Both the position numbers and the translations under genes were made by a program. A DNA stretch of 64,000 nucleotides from Bradyrhizobium sp. BTAi1 (GTDB taxonomy: Bacteria; Pseudomonadota; Alphaproteobacteria; Rhizobiales; Xanthobacteraceae), in contig NC_009485.1 of the NCBI RefSeq assembly GCF_000015165.1, forward strand, positions 7,831,501 to 7,895,500, written 5' to 3'. Positions 6,690 through 14,963 of the stretch are shown piece by piece; the stretch's first letter is position 1; each line of letters opens with the position of its first letter. The notes under the pieces are model-generated. The model saw only the letters and a list, made by a program, of their open reading frames with translations, did not search any database and was not told the DNA's origin.

Positions 6690-7995
6690 ATGGTTGTCAT
6701 TGAGAGCCGCAATTTAGTCGAAGTGCAGAAAGTCCGCCAGGTCTACGGAAAGTCCGGGGGACCCGATTTGCTGGTCCTCGACGACGTTGATCTCACCCTC
6801 AAAGAGAATGAAATCGTCGGGCTGCTCGGCCGATCCGGCTCCGGCAAATCGACGCTGCTCCGGTCCATTGCCGGCCTCGTGACGCCGACACAGGGCGTCA
6901 TTGAGTTTCCCAAAATCGAAGACGGACAGCGCGCCACCGTTTCGATGGTATTTCAAACCTTCGCGCTTTTTCCATGGCTCACGGTCTTACAGAACGTTGA
7001 AGTCGGCCTCGAGGCGAAGAACGTGCCCCCGACTGACCGACGCAAGCGCGCGTTGGCGGCGATCGACCTCATCGGCTTGGACGGTTTCGAAAGCGCTTAT
7101 CCGAAAGAGCTGTCGGGCGGCATGCGCCAACGCGTCGGCTTGGCGCGAGCATTGGTTGTCGATCCGGACATCCTGCTCATGGACGAACCATTCTCTGCCC
7201 TTGACGTGCTAACCGCGGAAACGCTGCGCACGGATCTTCTCGACCTTTGGTCCGAAGGGCGCATGCCAATTCAAATCGATCCTGATCGTCACCCACAATA
7301 TCGAAGAGGCGGTGCTGATGTGTGACCGCATCTTGCTCTTTTCCTCAAATCCCGGGCGCGTCATCGGCGAAATCAAGGTGGAGATTCCGCAGCCACGCAA
7401 CCGACAGGACCCGACCTTCCGTGCGCTGGTCGAACAGATCTACGTCCGCATGACGCAAAAGAACGACGACAGTCAGCCCCGAGACGGCCTCTTTCCGGGA
7501 TCCGGCATAGGGATGGCTCTTCCTGTTGTTTCGACGAATGCGTTGGCCGGTCTGATCGAGGCCATAAATGCAGAACCCAATAACGGCCGAGCCGATCTGC
7601 CCGAACTTGCGAGCGGTCTCCTCTATGAGACCGACGATCTATTTCCGATAGCAGAGGTTCTGCAGTTGCTCCGCTTCGCCGAATTGGTAGGTGGGGACAT
7701 CAAACTTCTTCCGGCGGGCAGACGCTATGCACTGGCCGATGTCGATGAACGCAAGAAGATCTTTGCGCAGCAGCTTCTCAGTTATGTGCCCCTGGCCGCA
7801 CACATCCGGCGCGTCCTCGACGATCGCCCAAGTCACAAATCCCAAGCCCGGCGTTTTCACGACGAGCTCGAAGACTTCATGTCCGAAAGCTACGCCAGCC
7901 GAACACTTAAGGCAGTGACGCAATGGGCACGATACGCGGAGGTCTTTGCCTACCACGAAACCACCGATCTGTTCAGTCTCGATGACCCAACTTAG
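6690..7995 (+). pseudogene. NitT/TauT-type ABC ATPase with AAA-associated C-domain, frameshifted
   Basis: The ATPase partner of the fused permease, split in two frames. The first frame (6690-7325) has AGGAGGA before ATG, Walker A GRSGSGKST, Q-loop FQTFALFPW, signature LSGGMRQR and Walker B ILLMDEPFSALD, then runs into an unrelated tail and stops. The second frame (open from about 7272, 7312-7995 from the first ATG) holds the H-loop VTHNIEEAV and the C-terminal AAA-associated domain. Against the intact paralogue at 31253-32560 the break is one extra T at 7270/7271: CCAATTCAAATCG where CCAATCAAATCG would keep frame. Both halves remain conserved, so the lesion is recent or a sequencing error. 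Confidence 0.85.
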
Positions 7996-8766
7996 ACGAA
8001 AACCGACCAGACACCGTAAGCAACACAGAGTCGCGCCTTGAATTTGGCGACGCATCCCGCACTTTGGGAGCATGTTATGACCAGCTATATTCGTATTGCG
8101 CGCAACTTAGCGACCGGCACTAGGCAAGCGCTATTTTCGTTCTTTGAGCCACAGTTACGCACGCTCTGTACAGCTCAGGTCAACACCCCGAATACAGTTC
8201 CACAACGGTGCGCGCGCGACGGTTTCGATTCCGCCCAGCGACTGGCGCGGTCCTCCCTTGGATCAGATTTCTACGACCGCGAGCCACCAAGACGTTCCGG
8301 CAACACGGGCCGGCGCGCCCGAGCAGGCCGTCGCCCCGTCCGATTACAGCTTTGGCTGGCAGGCGTCGTGCTGGCGAGTGCGGACCGTCTCTGTCATGCA
8401 ACGCTGTGGCTGTACCGTCGCCGCTTGGTCGACGCACGCTTTACCAAGGCAACGCTCCGAGCTGCACATCGCATTCGCGCCTGGGGATTCAAGCTTGCAT
8501 TTCGATGAGGCGCCGCAAGGCGGAAAGCTGCCATCTTGTGCGAGGTCATCATGGTTTCCGGGCCTGGTATTGGCACGCACGGCAACCTCGACCGCTCTTC
8601 TCGCACAGGCGGTTCGCATACAACCGCACAATATACCTCGGTATACGACTTGGTGCCCTCGGGAGGGCTAGCTAAATCGCGGGAAGGAATTGAAATCAAT
8701 GCAACCCTATGAACGGTGGCACTCGACAGTTCATAGGCTCTCTGAACGTTTGAGGCTGCTCGATAC
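7996..8766. other. poorly coding stretch before the PilZ gene
   Basis: No confident gene. The best candidate is an Arg-rich frame on + from ATG 8077 (after GGGAG) to 8508, 143 aa starting MTSYIRIARNL, with no recognised domain and no clear codon bias; several overlapping frames compete with it. Palindrome F lies at 8631-8646. The rest may be decayed sequence. Confidence 0.35.
8631..8646. promoter_or_regulatory. TATACC-type operator, site F
   Basis: TATACC-TC-GGTATA inverted repeat (8632-8645), related to sites A-D but with a shorter C/G core. It lies about 120 nt upstream of the PilZ gene and is the last such site seen in this block. Confidence 0.5.
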
Positions 8767-9057
8767 ATGAGCAATCCGATAAACAATTCCAGCGGTCGGC
8801 GGGATGTCCCTGCAAACGATCGCCGCAACTCTCCGCGCCGGCGCACACTCCTCGCAGGCCGAATAATTTTCAATCAGCAATCCTCGGTCATCAATTGCAT
8901 GGTGCGAAATGTTTCGGAGTCCGGCGCCCGTCTCGAAGTCGAGCCCTCGATCCACATCCCGGACAAGTTTGAGCTGGACGTACCGAGTGCCGGCATAACG
9001 ATGTCATGCCGCATAATCTGGCGCCGCGGGAATCTCATCGGAGTTTCAAGAGAATGA
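8767..9057 (+). CDS. PilZ-domain protein
   Basis: A 96-aa single-domain protein likely to bind cyclic di-GMP. It has the RxxxR part of the motif in NDRRNSPRRRTLLAG (about 18-32) and the second part NVSESGARLEVE (about 56-67, N-x-S-x-x-G, a common variant of D-x-S-x-x-G), followed by the beta-barrel strands ending WRRGNLIGV. Start ATG has only a weak ribosome site. It stands alone, so the partner it regulates is not evident. Small PilZ proteins are common in Bradyrhizobium. Confidence 0.85.
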   Translation: MSNPINNSSGRRDVPANDRRNSPRRRTLLAGRIIFNQQSSVINCMVRNVSESGARLEVEPSIHIPDKFELDVPSAGITMSCRIIWRRGNLIGVSRE

Positions 9058-9174
9058 GCACGCCTAAAGTGGTCTGATACGGCGAGCAGGTAAGAGCGCC
9101 TCATCCCTCAGCGCCTGTGCATTCTCAGCAAGCCAGCGCAACAAGATGAAAGCGATCACGATAGGGATTCGACA

Positions 9175-9414
9175 GTGAGTGCTACGCAAATAACGCTTGT
9201 TGCAAATCTTTTCACCATGATCGTCGTCGTTATTGCCGCCATAAAGCGCCCGATTCCAAGTTACATTGCCTTGGCTACATTGTCCGTCATCGTCTCGATT
9301 GTATGTGGGTACGAGGTAATTACGGGAAAGGCCACGATATTTGCGACGTTGGCCACCTTCGCTCTGGTTATCCTCATAATGATCCGAATAAGTCTAAATA
9401 AGTTGCGCCGCTAG
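9175..9414 (+). CDS. small hypothetical membrane protein
   Basis: A 79-aa protein with three hydrophobic stretches (about 6-23, 28-46, 52-71) and a basic end KLRR. It begins at GTG after GATAGGGA. Codon use is clearly more AT-rich than in the genes after 10.5 kb, which fits a transferred region. No family recognised. Confidence 0.5.
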   Translation: MSATQITLVANLFTMIVVVIAAIKRPIPSYIALATLSVIVSIVCGYEVITGKATIFATLATFALVILIMIRISLNKLRR

Positions 9415-9765
9415 GCAATCTCTTCTCGAATGCGGCCGGGTAGGCTGACGAGGCCGCCCCCAAGACACGCAATATCACGGATCGGCGCCGACCGATTGGC
9501 GTGAAGGCAGGATGGGCCAAGAGGTCCGGGTGGCATGTCTCGTACGATGGCCATCCGATTTCTAACCTCGCCCATCCTGCGGCCCCATCGCAATCAACAA
9601 CGACTTCCCACAAGCCGCATCAACTCTCATCTTGCTCGTGCGCCATCGTGACAAGCCGGGACGAGCACCTCCACAATGTGACGGAGACATGCGCAGGCTT
9701 CCGCTCGATGCGCGACCGGTGACCAAATCCCGGGTCATAGTCTTGGATTTACGACGGAGGTGCAG
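9415..9765. other. intergenic region without a recognisable gene
   Basis: No coding signal, palindrome or repeat was recognised here other than a good SD (GGAGG at 9756-9760) serving the next gene. Confidence 0.4.
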
Positions 9766-9996
9766 ATGGCCGAAGAGAAATTTCTGACCACCGAAGAGGT
9801 CTCCGAGCGATACCGCGGTCAGATCTCTGTCGGCACCCTTCGCAATTGGCGAGCACAGCGCGTCGGTCCGCCATACATCAAAATCGGCAAGTCGGTGCTT
9901 TACCCCGTGCCTGGACTCGAGGATTGGGACAAAAAGAATCTCGTGATCTGCCGTGCTTCGCATAAACTCATTGAGACAGAGGCTGAACGAAAGTGA
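9766..9996 (+). CDS. excisionase/AlpA-like helix-turn-helix protein
   Basis: A 76-aa MerR-type winged-helix protein of the excisionase family: FLTTEEVSERY... (the site-recognition helix region), GTLRNWRAQRVGPPYIKIG and a KSVLYPVPGLEDW wing. Such proteins act as recombination directionality factors or as small regulators in mobile elements. ATG 9766 follows GGAGG at 5 nt; a GTG at 9760 overlaps that ribosome site and is less likely. No integrase is visible in the window, but gene fragments follow directly, which supports a mobile-element scar. Confidence 0.75.
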   Translation: MAEEKFLTTEEVSERYRGQISVGTLRNWRAQRVGPPYIKIGKSVLYPVPGLEDWDKKNLVICRASHKLIETEAERK

Positions 9997-10101
9997 ATGT
10001 CACGCAACTTCACGATCTACCGACCCCAAACTCATACCCCCGCCCCCTCGGGCATTACCAGAAACCATCATTAATTCAATAGGTTACCGCATGCGACGCG
10101 G

Positions 10102-10266
10102 TTGATGCACAACCACCCGTCGGGCGACCCGACGCCCTCGCAGGCCGACATCCGCATGACCAAGACGATCGTCGATATCGCCAAGCCGCTCGGCATCACC
10201 GTTCACGACCACATCATCGTCGGTCGGAACGGGCACATCAGCCTCAAGGGATCGGGGCTGATGTGA
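10102..10266 (+). pseudogene. RadC/JAB-domain (DUF2466) C-terminal fragment
   Basis: The frame reads LMHNHPSGDPTPSQAD, TKTIVDIAKPLGITVHDHII and VGRNGHISLKG before a stop, which is the metal-binding end of RadC-family JAB proteins (HNHPSGDP and VHDHIIVG motifs). An intact RadC is about 220 aa or more; here a stop lies shortly upstream in frame, so only about the last 54 residues remain. A remnant left by a deletion or by mobile-element activity. Confidence 0.75.
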
Positions 10267-10339
10267 GCCGCCGATGCGGCTGTGATCAGCCTCGCCGCAC
10301 GGCAGGCGATCAGCCGCGCGCAGCGTCCCTGTCGCAGCC

Positions 10340-10500
10340 CGGCAGATCGTGGAACGTCACGCAGGCGATCCACAATGTCAGCGAATACGTCACCTCAACG
10401 GCTGCCGCGGTCGAGGAGCAGAGCACCGTGACGACCGAGATGTCGACAGCATGCAGCGGGCCGCGGCGGAGGCCGCCAGGATCGCGGGCGGGTGAGCTGC
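10340..10500 (+). pseudogene. methyl-accepting chemotaxis protein fragment
   Basis: The frame encodes QAIHNVSEYVTSTAAAVEEQ followed by STVTTEMS, which matches the segment after the signalling tip of rhizobial chemoreceptors (compare the AVEEQGAAT regions of the two intact receptors at 48.6-53.5 kb). After that the frame shifts; a second frame continues with MQRAAAEAARIAG. Less than 60 codons of the ~550-aa family remain. Confidence 0.65.
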
Positions 10501-10572
10501 ACGACCTCCACTTGAACCGATCGACTGTGAAGCGTCACCCAATCGGGTGAGGCCTGAACGGAGAGATCACGC

Positions 10573-11298
10573 ATGCGAGCGGCTTGGCTCGGACTCCTGA
10601 ACCTTTTTGCCCTGAACCTTCTCGCGGTCAGCGCGGCAAGCGCCTATGACGCCACCGACCCGGCCAATTGCACGGGCATCGGCTGGGACGATGCCCGGCC
10701 GCTGACGGTTGCCCGGGTGACTGGGCAGCCGCGCGTGAACTTCGTCAAGAGTCCTTATGACGACGACTTCAAGGCCGCGAGCTGCCCCGCGCCGACCGAG
10801 GCCTGCCGGAAGAAGAGCTACCTCGTCAGCGATGATTGGGTGCTGGTCGGCAGGACCAGGGGCAACTTCACCTGCGTCACCTACCAGCCGCCGCGCACGA
10901 AGAGCCAGACCTGGGCCCGCGGCTGGTTGCCGCGAGCGGCGCTCGCGCCCGTCGCGCCGATGGCTGCGCCAACGCTTTCGGACTGGACCGGCAGTTGGGT
11001 ACATCCCGGCGGCCAGCTCACGATCAAGGCGGCAGGCGGAGGCCGGCTCAGAATCGAAGGCGACCAGGTCGTGCCGGCGGGCCGCGATCTCAACAACGGC
11101 TCGATCGCCGCCACGGCGCAGCCGAAGGGCGGCGTCATCGCCTTCGTCGAGGATGGCACCACGCCGTTCGAGCAACCGAACGGCGCCGACGAATGCCGCG
11201 TGCGCCTGCAGCGAATCGGCGCCCTGCTGCTGGTCGAGGACAACAATGATTGCGGCGGCGCCGGCGTCAGCTTCACCGGGCTGTACCATCGCAGATAG
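10573..11298 (+). CDS. hypothetical secreted protein
   Basis: A 241-aa protein with a clear signal peptide (hydrophobic 4-22, AASA cleavage region) and then a soluble chain. It has six to eight Cys that could form periplasmic disulfides and two parts: an SH3-like section to ~125 (VNFVKSPYDDDF, WVLVGRTRGNFTCVTY, GWLPRAAL) and a C-terminal part beginning DWTGSWVHPGGQLTIKAAGG. No precise family recognised. GAGAG precedes the ATG. It is the first core-like gene after the accessory block. Confidence 0.7.
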   Translation: MRAAWLGLLNLFALNLLAVSAASAYDATDPANCTGIGWDDARPLTVARVTGQPRVNFVKSPYDDDFKAASCPAPTEACRKKSYLVSDDWVLVGRTRGNFTCVTYQPPRTKSQTWARGWLPRAALAPVAPMAAPTLSDWTGSWVHPGGQLTIKAAGGGRLRIEGDQVVPAGRDLNNGSIAATAQPKGGVIAFVEDGTTPFEQPNGADECRVRLQRIGALLLVEDNNDCGGAGVSFTGLYHRR

Positions 11299-11393
11299 CG
11301 CGCACAGCTCGCTCTCATCCGCGCACCATCGCGCCTCTTGAGCCGTTGCGGGGTGCTTGTCGGGTGCAGTGGACGGCTCGAGCCAGGACTAAG

Positions 11394-11401
11394 CTGGACC
11401 A
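11394..11401 (+). promoter_or_regulatory. candidate MocR box upstream of the regulator
   Basis: CTGGACCA, followed by the inverted copy AGCTGG a few bases on. The same octamer occurs twice before the reductase gene at 13071. CTGGAC is the core known for TauR-type MocR regulators, so this may be an autoregulatory site. Confidence 0.4.
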
Positions 11402-11448
11402 GCTCCCAGCTGGAATATAGAATCTCATCCGGGCCAGATGAGGAAACA

Positions 11449-12930
11449 ATGGCGCTTCGCGGGTGGCGGCTGAACCTGAAGCTTGATCTGAAACGCGGAC
11501 CGGCCGACGTCCCTGTGTATCTTCAGATTGTTCACGGTCTCCTTGGCGAAATCAGGCGCGGACGGCTCATCCCGGGGGAAGTGCTGCCAGGTTCGCGGGA
11601 GATGGCGCAAAGACTCGGCGTCAACCGCAAGACCGTCATGATCGCCTATGACGAGTTGATTGCTCAGGGCTGGCTGACGTCTCGTGGCACCAAAGGGACG
11701 TTCGTCTCCGCAAAACTTCCGGAGCCCAAGGCGAGGCCATCGGAATCGAGCAACGATGGCGTGCGCTCACGGAACGAAGCAAGGAATATCGGCAGGCTGG
11801 CGCCGGCGGTGCAGCTTCCTGTCATCTTCCCGCAGCCGGGCATGCTGCTGCTCGATGATGGAACGCCCGATACTCGACTGTTCCCCGCGATGAGCTTCTC
11901 ACGCGCCTATCGGAGCATCATGACGGTGGGAGGCAAGGTCGGGAAGCTCGGCTATGGCGATCCCCGCGGCAATCTCAGTTTAAGGTCCGCGATCTCGCGC
12001 ATGCTGAACGTCGACAGAGGCCTCGCAACCACCCCTGAGCACATCTGCCTCACGCGAGGCAGCCAGATGGCGATCTATCTCGTATCGCGGCTCATGATTC
12101 GCCCGGGTGATCACGTTGTCGTGGACGACCTCACCTATCCGCCCGCCTGCGAGGCGTTTCGAATGGCGGGCGCCAATATTCTCAGGGTGCGCGTCGACGA
12201 CGATGGCACCGATATGGCAAGCCTCGAAAAGGTCTGCCGACGTCATCGGGTCCGTCTGGTCTATCTGACGCCTCACCATCATTTCCCAACGACTGTGCTG
12301 CTGAGTCCGACTCGGCGGCTGCGGCTGCTCGAGCTCGCCTCGCGCTTCGGCTTCGTCGTCGTGGAGGACGACTACGACCACGAATTTCATTTCCAACATC
12401 AGCCTCTGCTACCGTTGGCGTCGTTCGATCCATCGGTCCTCTATATCGGATCGATGTCAAAGCTGCTGTCTCCGAGTCTCCGGCTCGGCTACATGTTTGC
12501 GCCTGCGAAATTCATCGAACGGGCGGCGCAGGAAATCTGTCTCATCGACCGGCAGGGCGATCCCGTCACCGAACAGGCCGTCGCTGAGCTCGTCGAGACC
12601 GGCGAGGTCAGACGCCACGCCAGCCGGGCGCGTAAGATCTACGCAACTCGACGAAAGAAGCTGGCAGCGCTGTTGCGCGCTGAGCTTCACGGCACGGTCG
12701 ACTTCCGCCTTCCCGACGGCGGTCTGGCGTTCTGGCTCACTTTTGTCCGGACGTCGGACCTGGATCGATTGGAGCAAACTGCGCCGAAGCATGGCTTGCA
12801 GTTTTTGCCCAGCCGCAGCTTTTCCGGCCGGCCCGACGGCCGGCGCGGAATTCGGATCGGCTTTGCCGCCCTGGACGATGCAGGATTGCGCGAAGCGGTC
12901 AGACGGATGAAGGCGGCGATCGCCTCCTGA
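11449..12930 (+). CDS. MocR-type transcriptional regulator (GntR HTH + PLP aminotransferase fold)
   Basis: A 493-aa PdxR/TauR-type regulator. The N-terminal GntR winged helix spans about 15-80 (YLQIVHGLLGEIRRGRLIPG, LGVNRKTVMIAYDEL). The C-terminal part is a type-I aminotransferase fold with the PLP-lysine in IGSMSKLLSPSLRLGYM. ATG 11449 has AGGAAA just before it; a TTG 111 nt upstream would add a tail unlike the family. It probably controls the next two genes (ferredoxin reductase and MOSC protein), which have two CTGGACCA boxes in front. The PLP-bound effector is probably an amine or amino compound, by family knowledge. Confidence 0.88.
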   Translation: MALRGWRLNLKLDLKRGPADVPVYLQIVHGLLGEIRRGRLIPGEVLPGSREMAQRLGVNRKTVMIAYDELIAQGWLTSRGTKGTFVSAKLPEPKARPSESSNDGVRSRNEARNIGRLAPAVQLPVIFPQPGMLLLDDGTPDTRLFPAMSFSRAYRSIMTVGGKVGKLGYGDPRGNLSLRSAISRMLNVDRGLATTPEHICLTRGSQMAIYLVSRLMIRPGDHVVVDDLTYPPACEAFRMAGANILRVRVDDDGTDMASLEKVCRRHRVRLVYLTPHHHFPTTVLLSPTRRLRLLELASRFGFVVVEDDYDHEFHFQHQPLLPLASFDPSVLYIGSMSKLLSPSLRLGYMFAPAKFIERAAQEICLIDRQGDPVTEQAVAELVETGEVRRHASRARKIYATRRKKLAALLRAELHGTVDFRLPDGGLAFWLTFVRTSDLDRLEQTAPKHGLQFLPSRSFSGRPDGRRGIRIGFAALDDAGLREAVRRMKAAIAS

Positions 12931-12965
12931 GCTGCGGACACGACTCCTTCATCAGCAACGGTCCG

Positions 12966-12997
12966 CTGGACCATCTGAGTTCGGAAAAACTGGACCA
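12966..12997 (+). promoter_or_regulatory. tandem MocR boxes before the reductase gene
   Basis: Two CTGGACCA copies at 12966-12973 and 12990-12997, 24 nt apart, in direct orientation. MocR-family regulators typically bind two direct repeats about two helical turns apart, and the same octamer lies upstream of the adjacent mocR-type gene. Confidence 0.55.
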
Positions 12998-13070
12998 CGG
13001 CTCGTTTCCGTTTCCCGGATTATTGATCGACGCGACCAAGTTGATGGTCGGTGACCAAGGCCGTTGCGTG

Positions 13071-14060
13071 ATGACAACCAGAGTAACACTTGCATCAGGA
13101 CGAACGTTCGAGGCGCGGCCGGACGAAACCATTCTCGCGGCCGCGACGCGAGCAGGCGTCTGGCTGCCGAGCGCCTGCGGCGTGGGATCATGTGGCAGCT
13201 GTAGGACCAGAATCATCACGGGTGAGTTCGTTCATCGCGGGTCGACCAGCAGCCTCGGCCGCACCGATGACCCGGCTGCGGCGCTGCTGTGCCGTGCCAG
13301 CGCGCTCACCGACATCACCATCGACATCGCTGAGCTGTCCGAGCCGCCAGCGCGTGAAAGACCAACGGTTCCCGCTCGGGTGATCGCGTTGAAGCGCGAG
13401 ACCGAAAACGTCATGCGCGTCACGCTCCGATTTCCTCCGTTCGCAAAGCCGGACTACACGCCCGGCCAATTCATCGGCATTCGCCATTCCGACGGCTTTG
13501 ACCGCTCGTTCTCGATTGCAAATGCCCCCCGCGAGGACAGCTCGATCGAGTTGCACATTGGACGTGTCGCCGGTGGTGCTTTCACCGGACACGTGTTCGA
13601 GCAGTTGAAGATCAACGAGATCCTGCAGGTGAACGGCCCGTTCGGAAGCTTCGTCTATTCGTCTCAGCAACGTCCCTCGATCTTTGTTGCCGGCGGTACG
13701 GGCATCGCGCCCATCCGCGCCATCCTTGAAGCGTTGACGCAGGAGATATCAAGCTCACCGCTTCATCTCTATTGGGGCAGCAGCAACCGGAACGGCTTCT
13801 ATATCGACGGCGAGATCAAGAGCCTCTGCGCGGCAATTCACGGCCTCACCTATGCTCCGGTGCTGTCGGTGCCCGATGCCAGCTGGACGGGACGCGCCGG
13901 ACTGGTGCATGAGGCCGTACTGCAGGACTTCGCCGACCTGTCGGGTATCGACGTCTACGCCTGCGGAAATCCTCACATGGTTAACGCCACGTACAAGGCC
14001 GTGTGCTCGCGGGGCGCCCGGCCAGACCGCTTCTTTGCGGACAGCTTCGATCATCGATGA
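13071..14060 (+). CDS. 2Fe-2S ferredoxin/FAD/NAD(P) oxidoreductase
   Basis: A 329-aa electron-transfer protein. The plant-type ferredoxin domain comes first (about 1-90, Cys pattern CGVGSCGSCRT plus a later LLCRA), then the FNR-type FAD domain (FDRSFSIANAP) and the NAD(P) domain (FVAGGTGIAPIRAI, YACGNPHMV). The layout matches reductase components of oxygenases, such as the CDP-6-deoxyhexose reductase/AscD type. ATG 13071 was preferred because MTTRVTLASG begins the ferredoxin fold. The MOSC gene follows 43 nt later, so it likely supplies electrons to that molybdenum protein. Confidence 0.88.
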   Translation: MTTRVTLASGRTFEARPDETILAAATRAGVWLPSACGVGSCGSCRTRIITGEFVHRGSTSSLGRTDDPAAALLCRASALTDITIDIAELSEPPARERPTVPARVIALKRETENVMRVTLRFPPFAKPDYTPGQFIGIRHSDGFDRSFSIANAPREDSSIELHIGRVAGGAFTGHVFEQLKINEILQVNGPFGSFVYSSQQRPSIFVAGGTGIAPIRAILEALTQEISSSPLHLYWGSSNRNGFYIDGEIKSLCAAIHGLTYAPVLSVPDASWTGRAGLVHEAVLQDFADLSGIDVYACGNPHMVNATYKAVCSRGARPDRFFADSFDHR

Positions 14061-14103
14061 TCGTTACATCCCGCCTCATCTCAATCCAGAGAAGGACTGC
14101 CTC

Positions 14104-14913
14104 ATGATCAGCATCAAGGATCTGTTCGTGTATCCCGTCAAATCGTGCAAGGGCATCAAAGTGTCCGAGGTCGAGCTGTCACCGACCGGCTTTCTCGACG
14201 ACCGGAACTGGATGGTGATCGACGAAGCCGGCGTATTCGTCACCCAGCGGGAACATCCGAAGCTTGCTCTGGTCGAGCCGACGCTCACCGCCGACGAGCT
14301 CATCCTGAAGGCTCCCGGCATGCAGGATCTGGCCGTTCCACGCAAGACTTGCTCCAGCCAAAGCCGCGACGTCGAGCTGTTCGGCGAGAAGATCCCCGCG
14401 ATCATCGCGGGCGACGAGCCTTCGAGCTGGTTCAGCGACTATCTGGGCGGACATTTCAGCTTTGTCTCGCGCGACCAGCGATTTCTTCGGAAGGGCGGAG
14501 TCCAATATCCGTCGCGAGACGATGCGCCAACCAGCTTCGTCGATAATTACGGAATCCTGGTCGTCTCGGAGGCGTCGTGCGCCGATCTGAACAGCAGACT
14601 CGCTTCCGGCGTGCCGATGAACCGCTTCAGGCCCAACATCGTGATCGAGGGCGTCGACGCCTACGGCGAGGATTATTTTGCGCGCGCTTATGTCGGTGAT
14701 GTCGCTCTCCGCTTCGTGGACGTGTGCTATCGCTGCAACATGACCACGATCGACCAGGACAAAGCGGAATTCGGCCACGAGCCGCTACAAACACTTGGCC
14801 ACTACAGACATTCGAGCATCGGTGTCCGGTTCGGCAGCTATGCGGCCGTCGCGGATGGGATCGGCAAACGACTGGCGGCCGGAAGTCGGCTGGAGATCGA
14901 ATTGAACTTCTGA
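14104..14913 (+). CDS. MOSC-domain protein (YcbX/mARC-like, probable Moco enzyme)
   Basis: A 269-aa protein with the MOSC N-terminal beta-barrel (DLFVYPVKSCKGIKV at 5-19) and the MOSC domain. The signature near 205-230, VCYRCNMTTIDQD then EPLQTLGHYR, matches the Mo-ligand Cys region of YcbX and mARC, which reduce N-hydroxylated compounds. E. coli YcbX carries a ferredoxin domain fused at its C-terminus; here that function is probably provided by the separate reductase encoded upstream. AGAAGGA precedes the ATG. Substrate unknown. Confidence 0.85.
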   Translation: MISIKDLFVYPVKSCKGIKVSEVELSPTGFLDDRNWMVIDEAGVFVTQREHPKLALVEPTLTADELILKAPGMQDLAVPRKTCSSQSRDVELFGEKIPAIIAGDEPSSWFSDYLGGHFSFVSRDQRFLRKGGVQYPSRDDAPTSFVDNYGILVVSEASCADLNSRLASGVPMNRFRPNIVIEGVDAYGEDYFARAYVGDVALRFVDVCYRCNMTTIDQDKAEFGHEPLQTLGHYRHSSIGVRFGSYAAVADGIGKRLAAGSRLEIELNF

Positions 14914-14963
14914 TCGAGCAGCCCTGCCGCGTCGCGCGCAACCGTTCCCGCGCGCGCGACTGC

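Larger units (their letters stand above)
9997..10572. other. fragment-bearing region at the end of the accessory block
   Basis: Contains no intact gene. It holds a C-terminal radC fragment (10102-10266) and a chemoreceptor fragment (about 10340-10500). Between the excisionase-like gene and the radC fragment nothing recognisable is present. Confidence 0.6.

Noticed and set aside
8144..8671. 175-codon plus-strand frame before the PilZ gene
   Set aside because: Several frames are open here with none showing codon bias or domain similarity; kept only as a poorly coding region.
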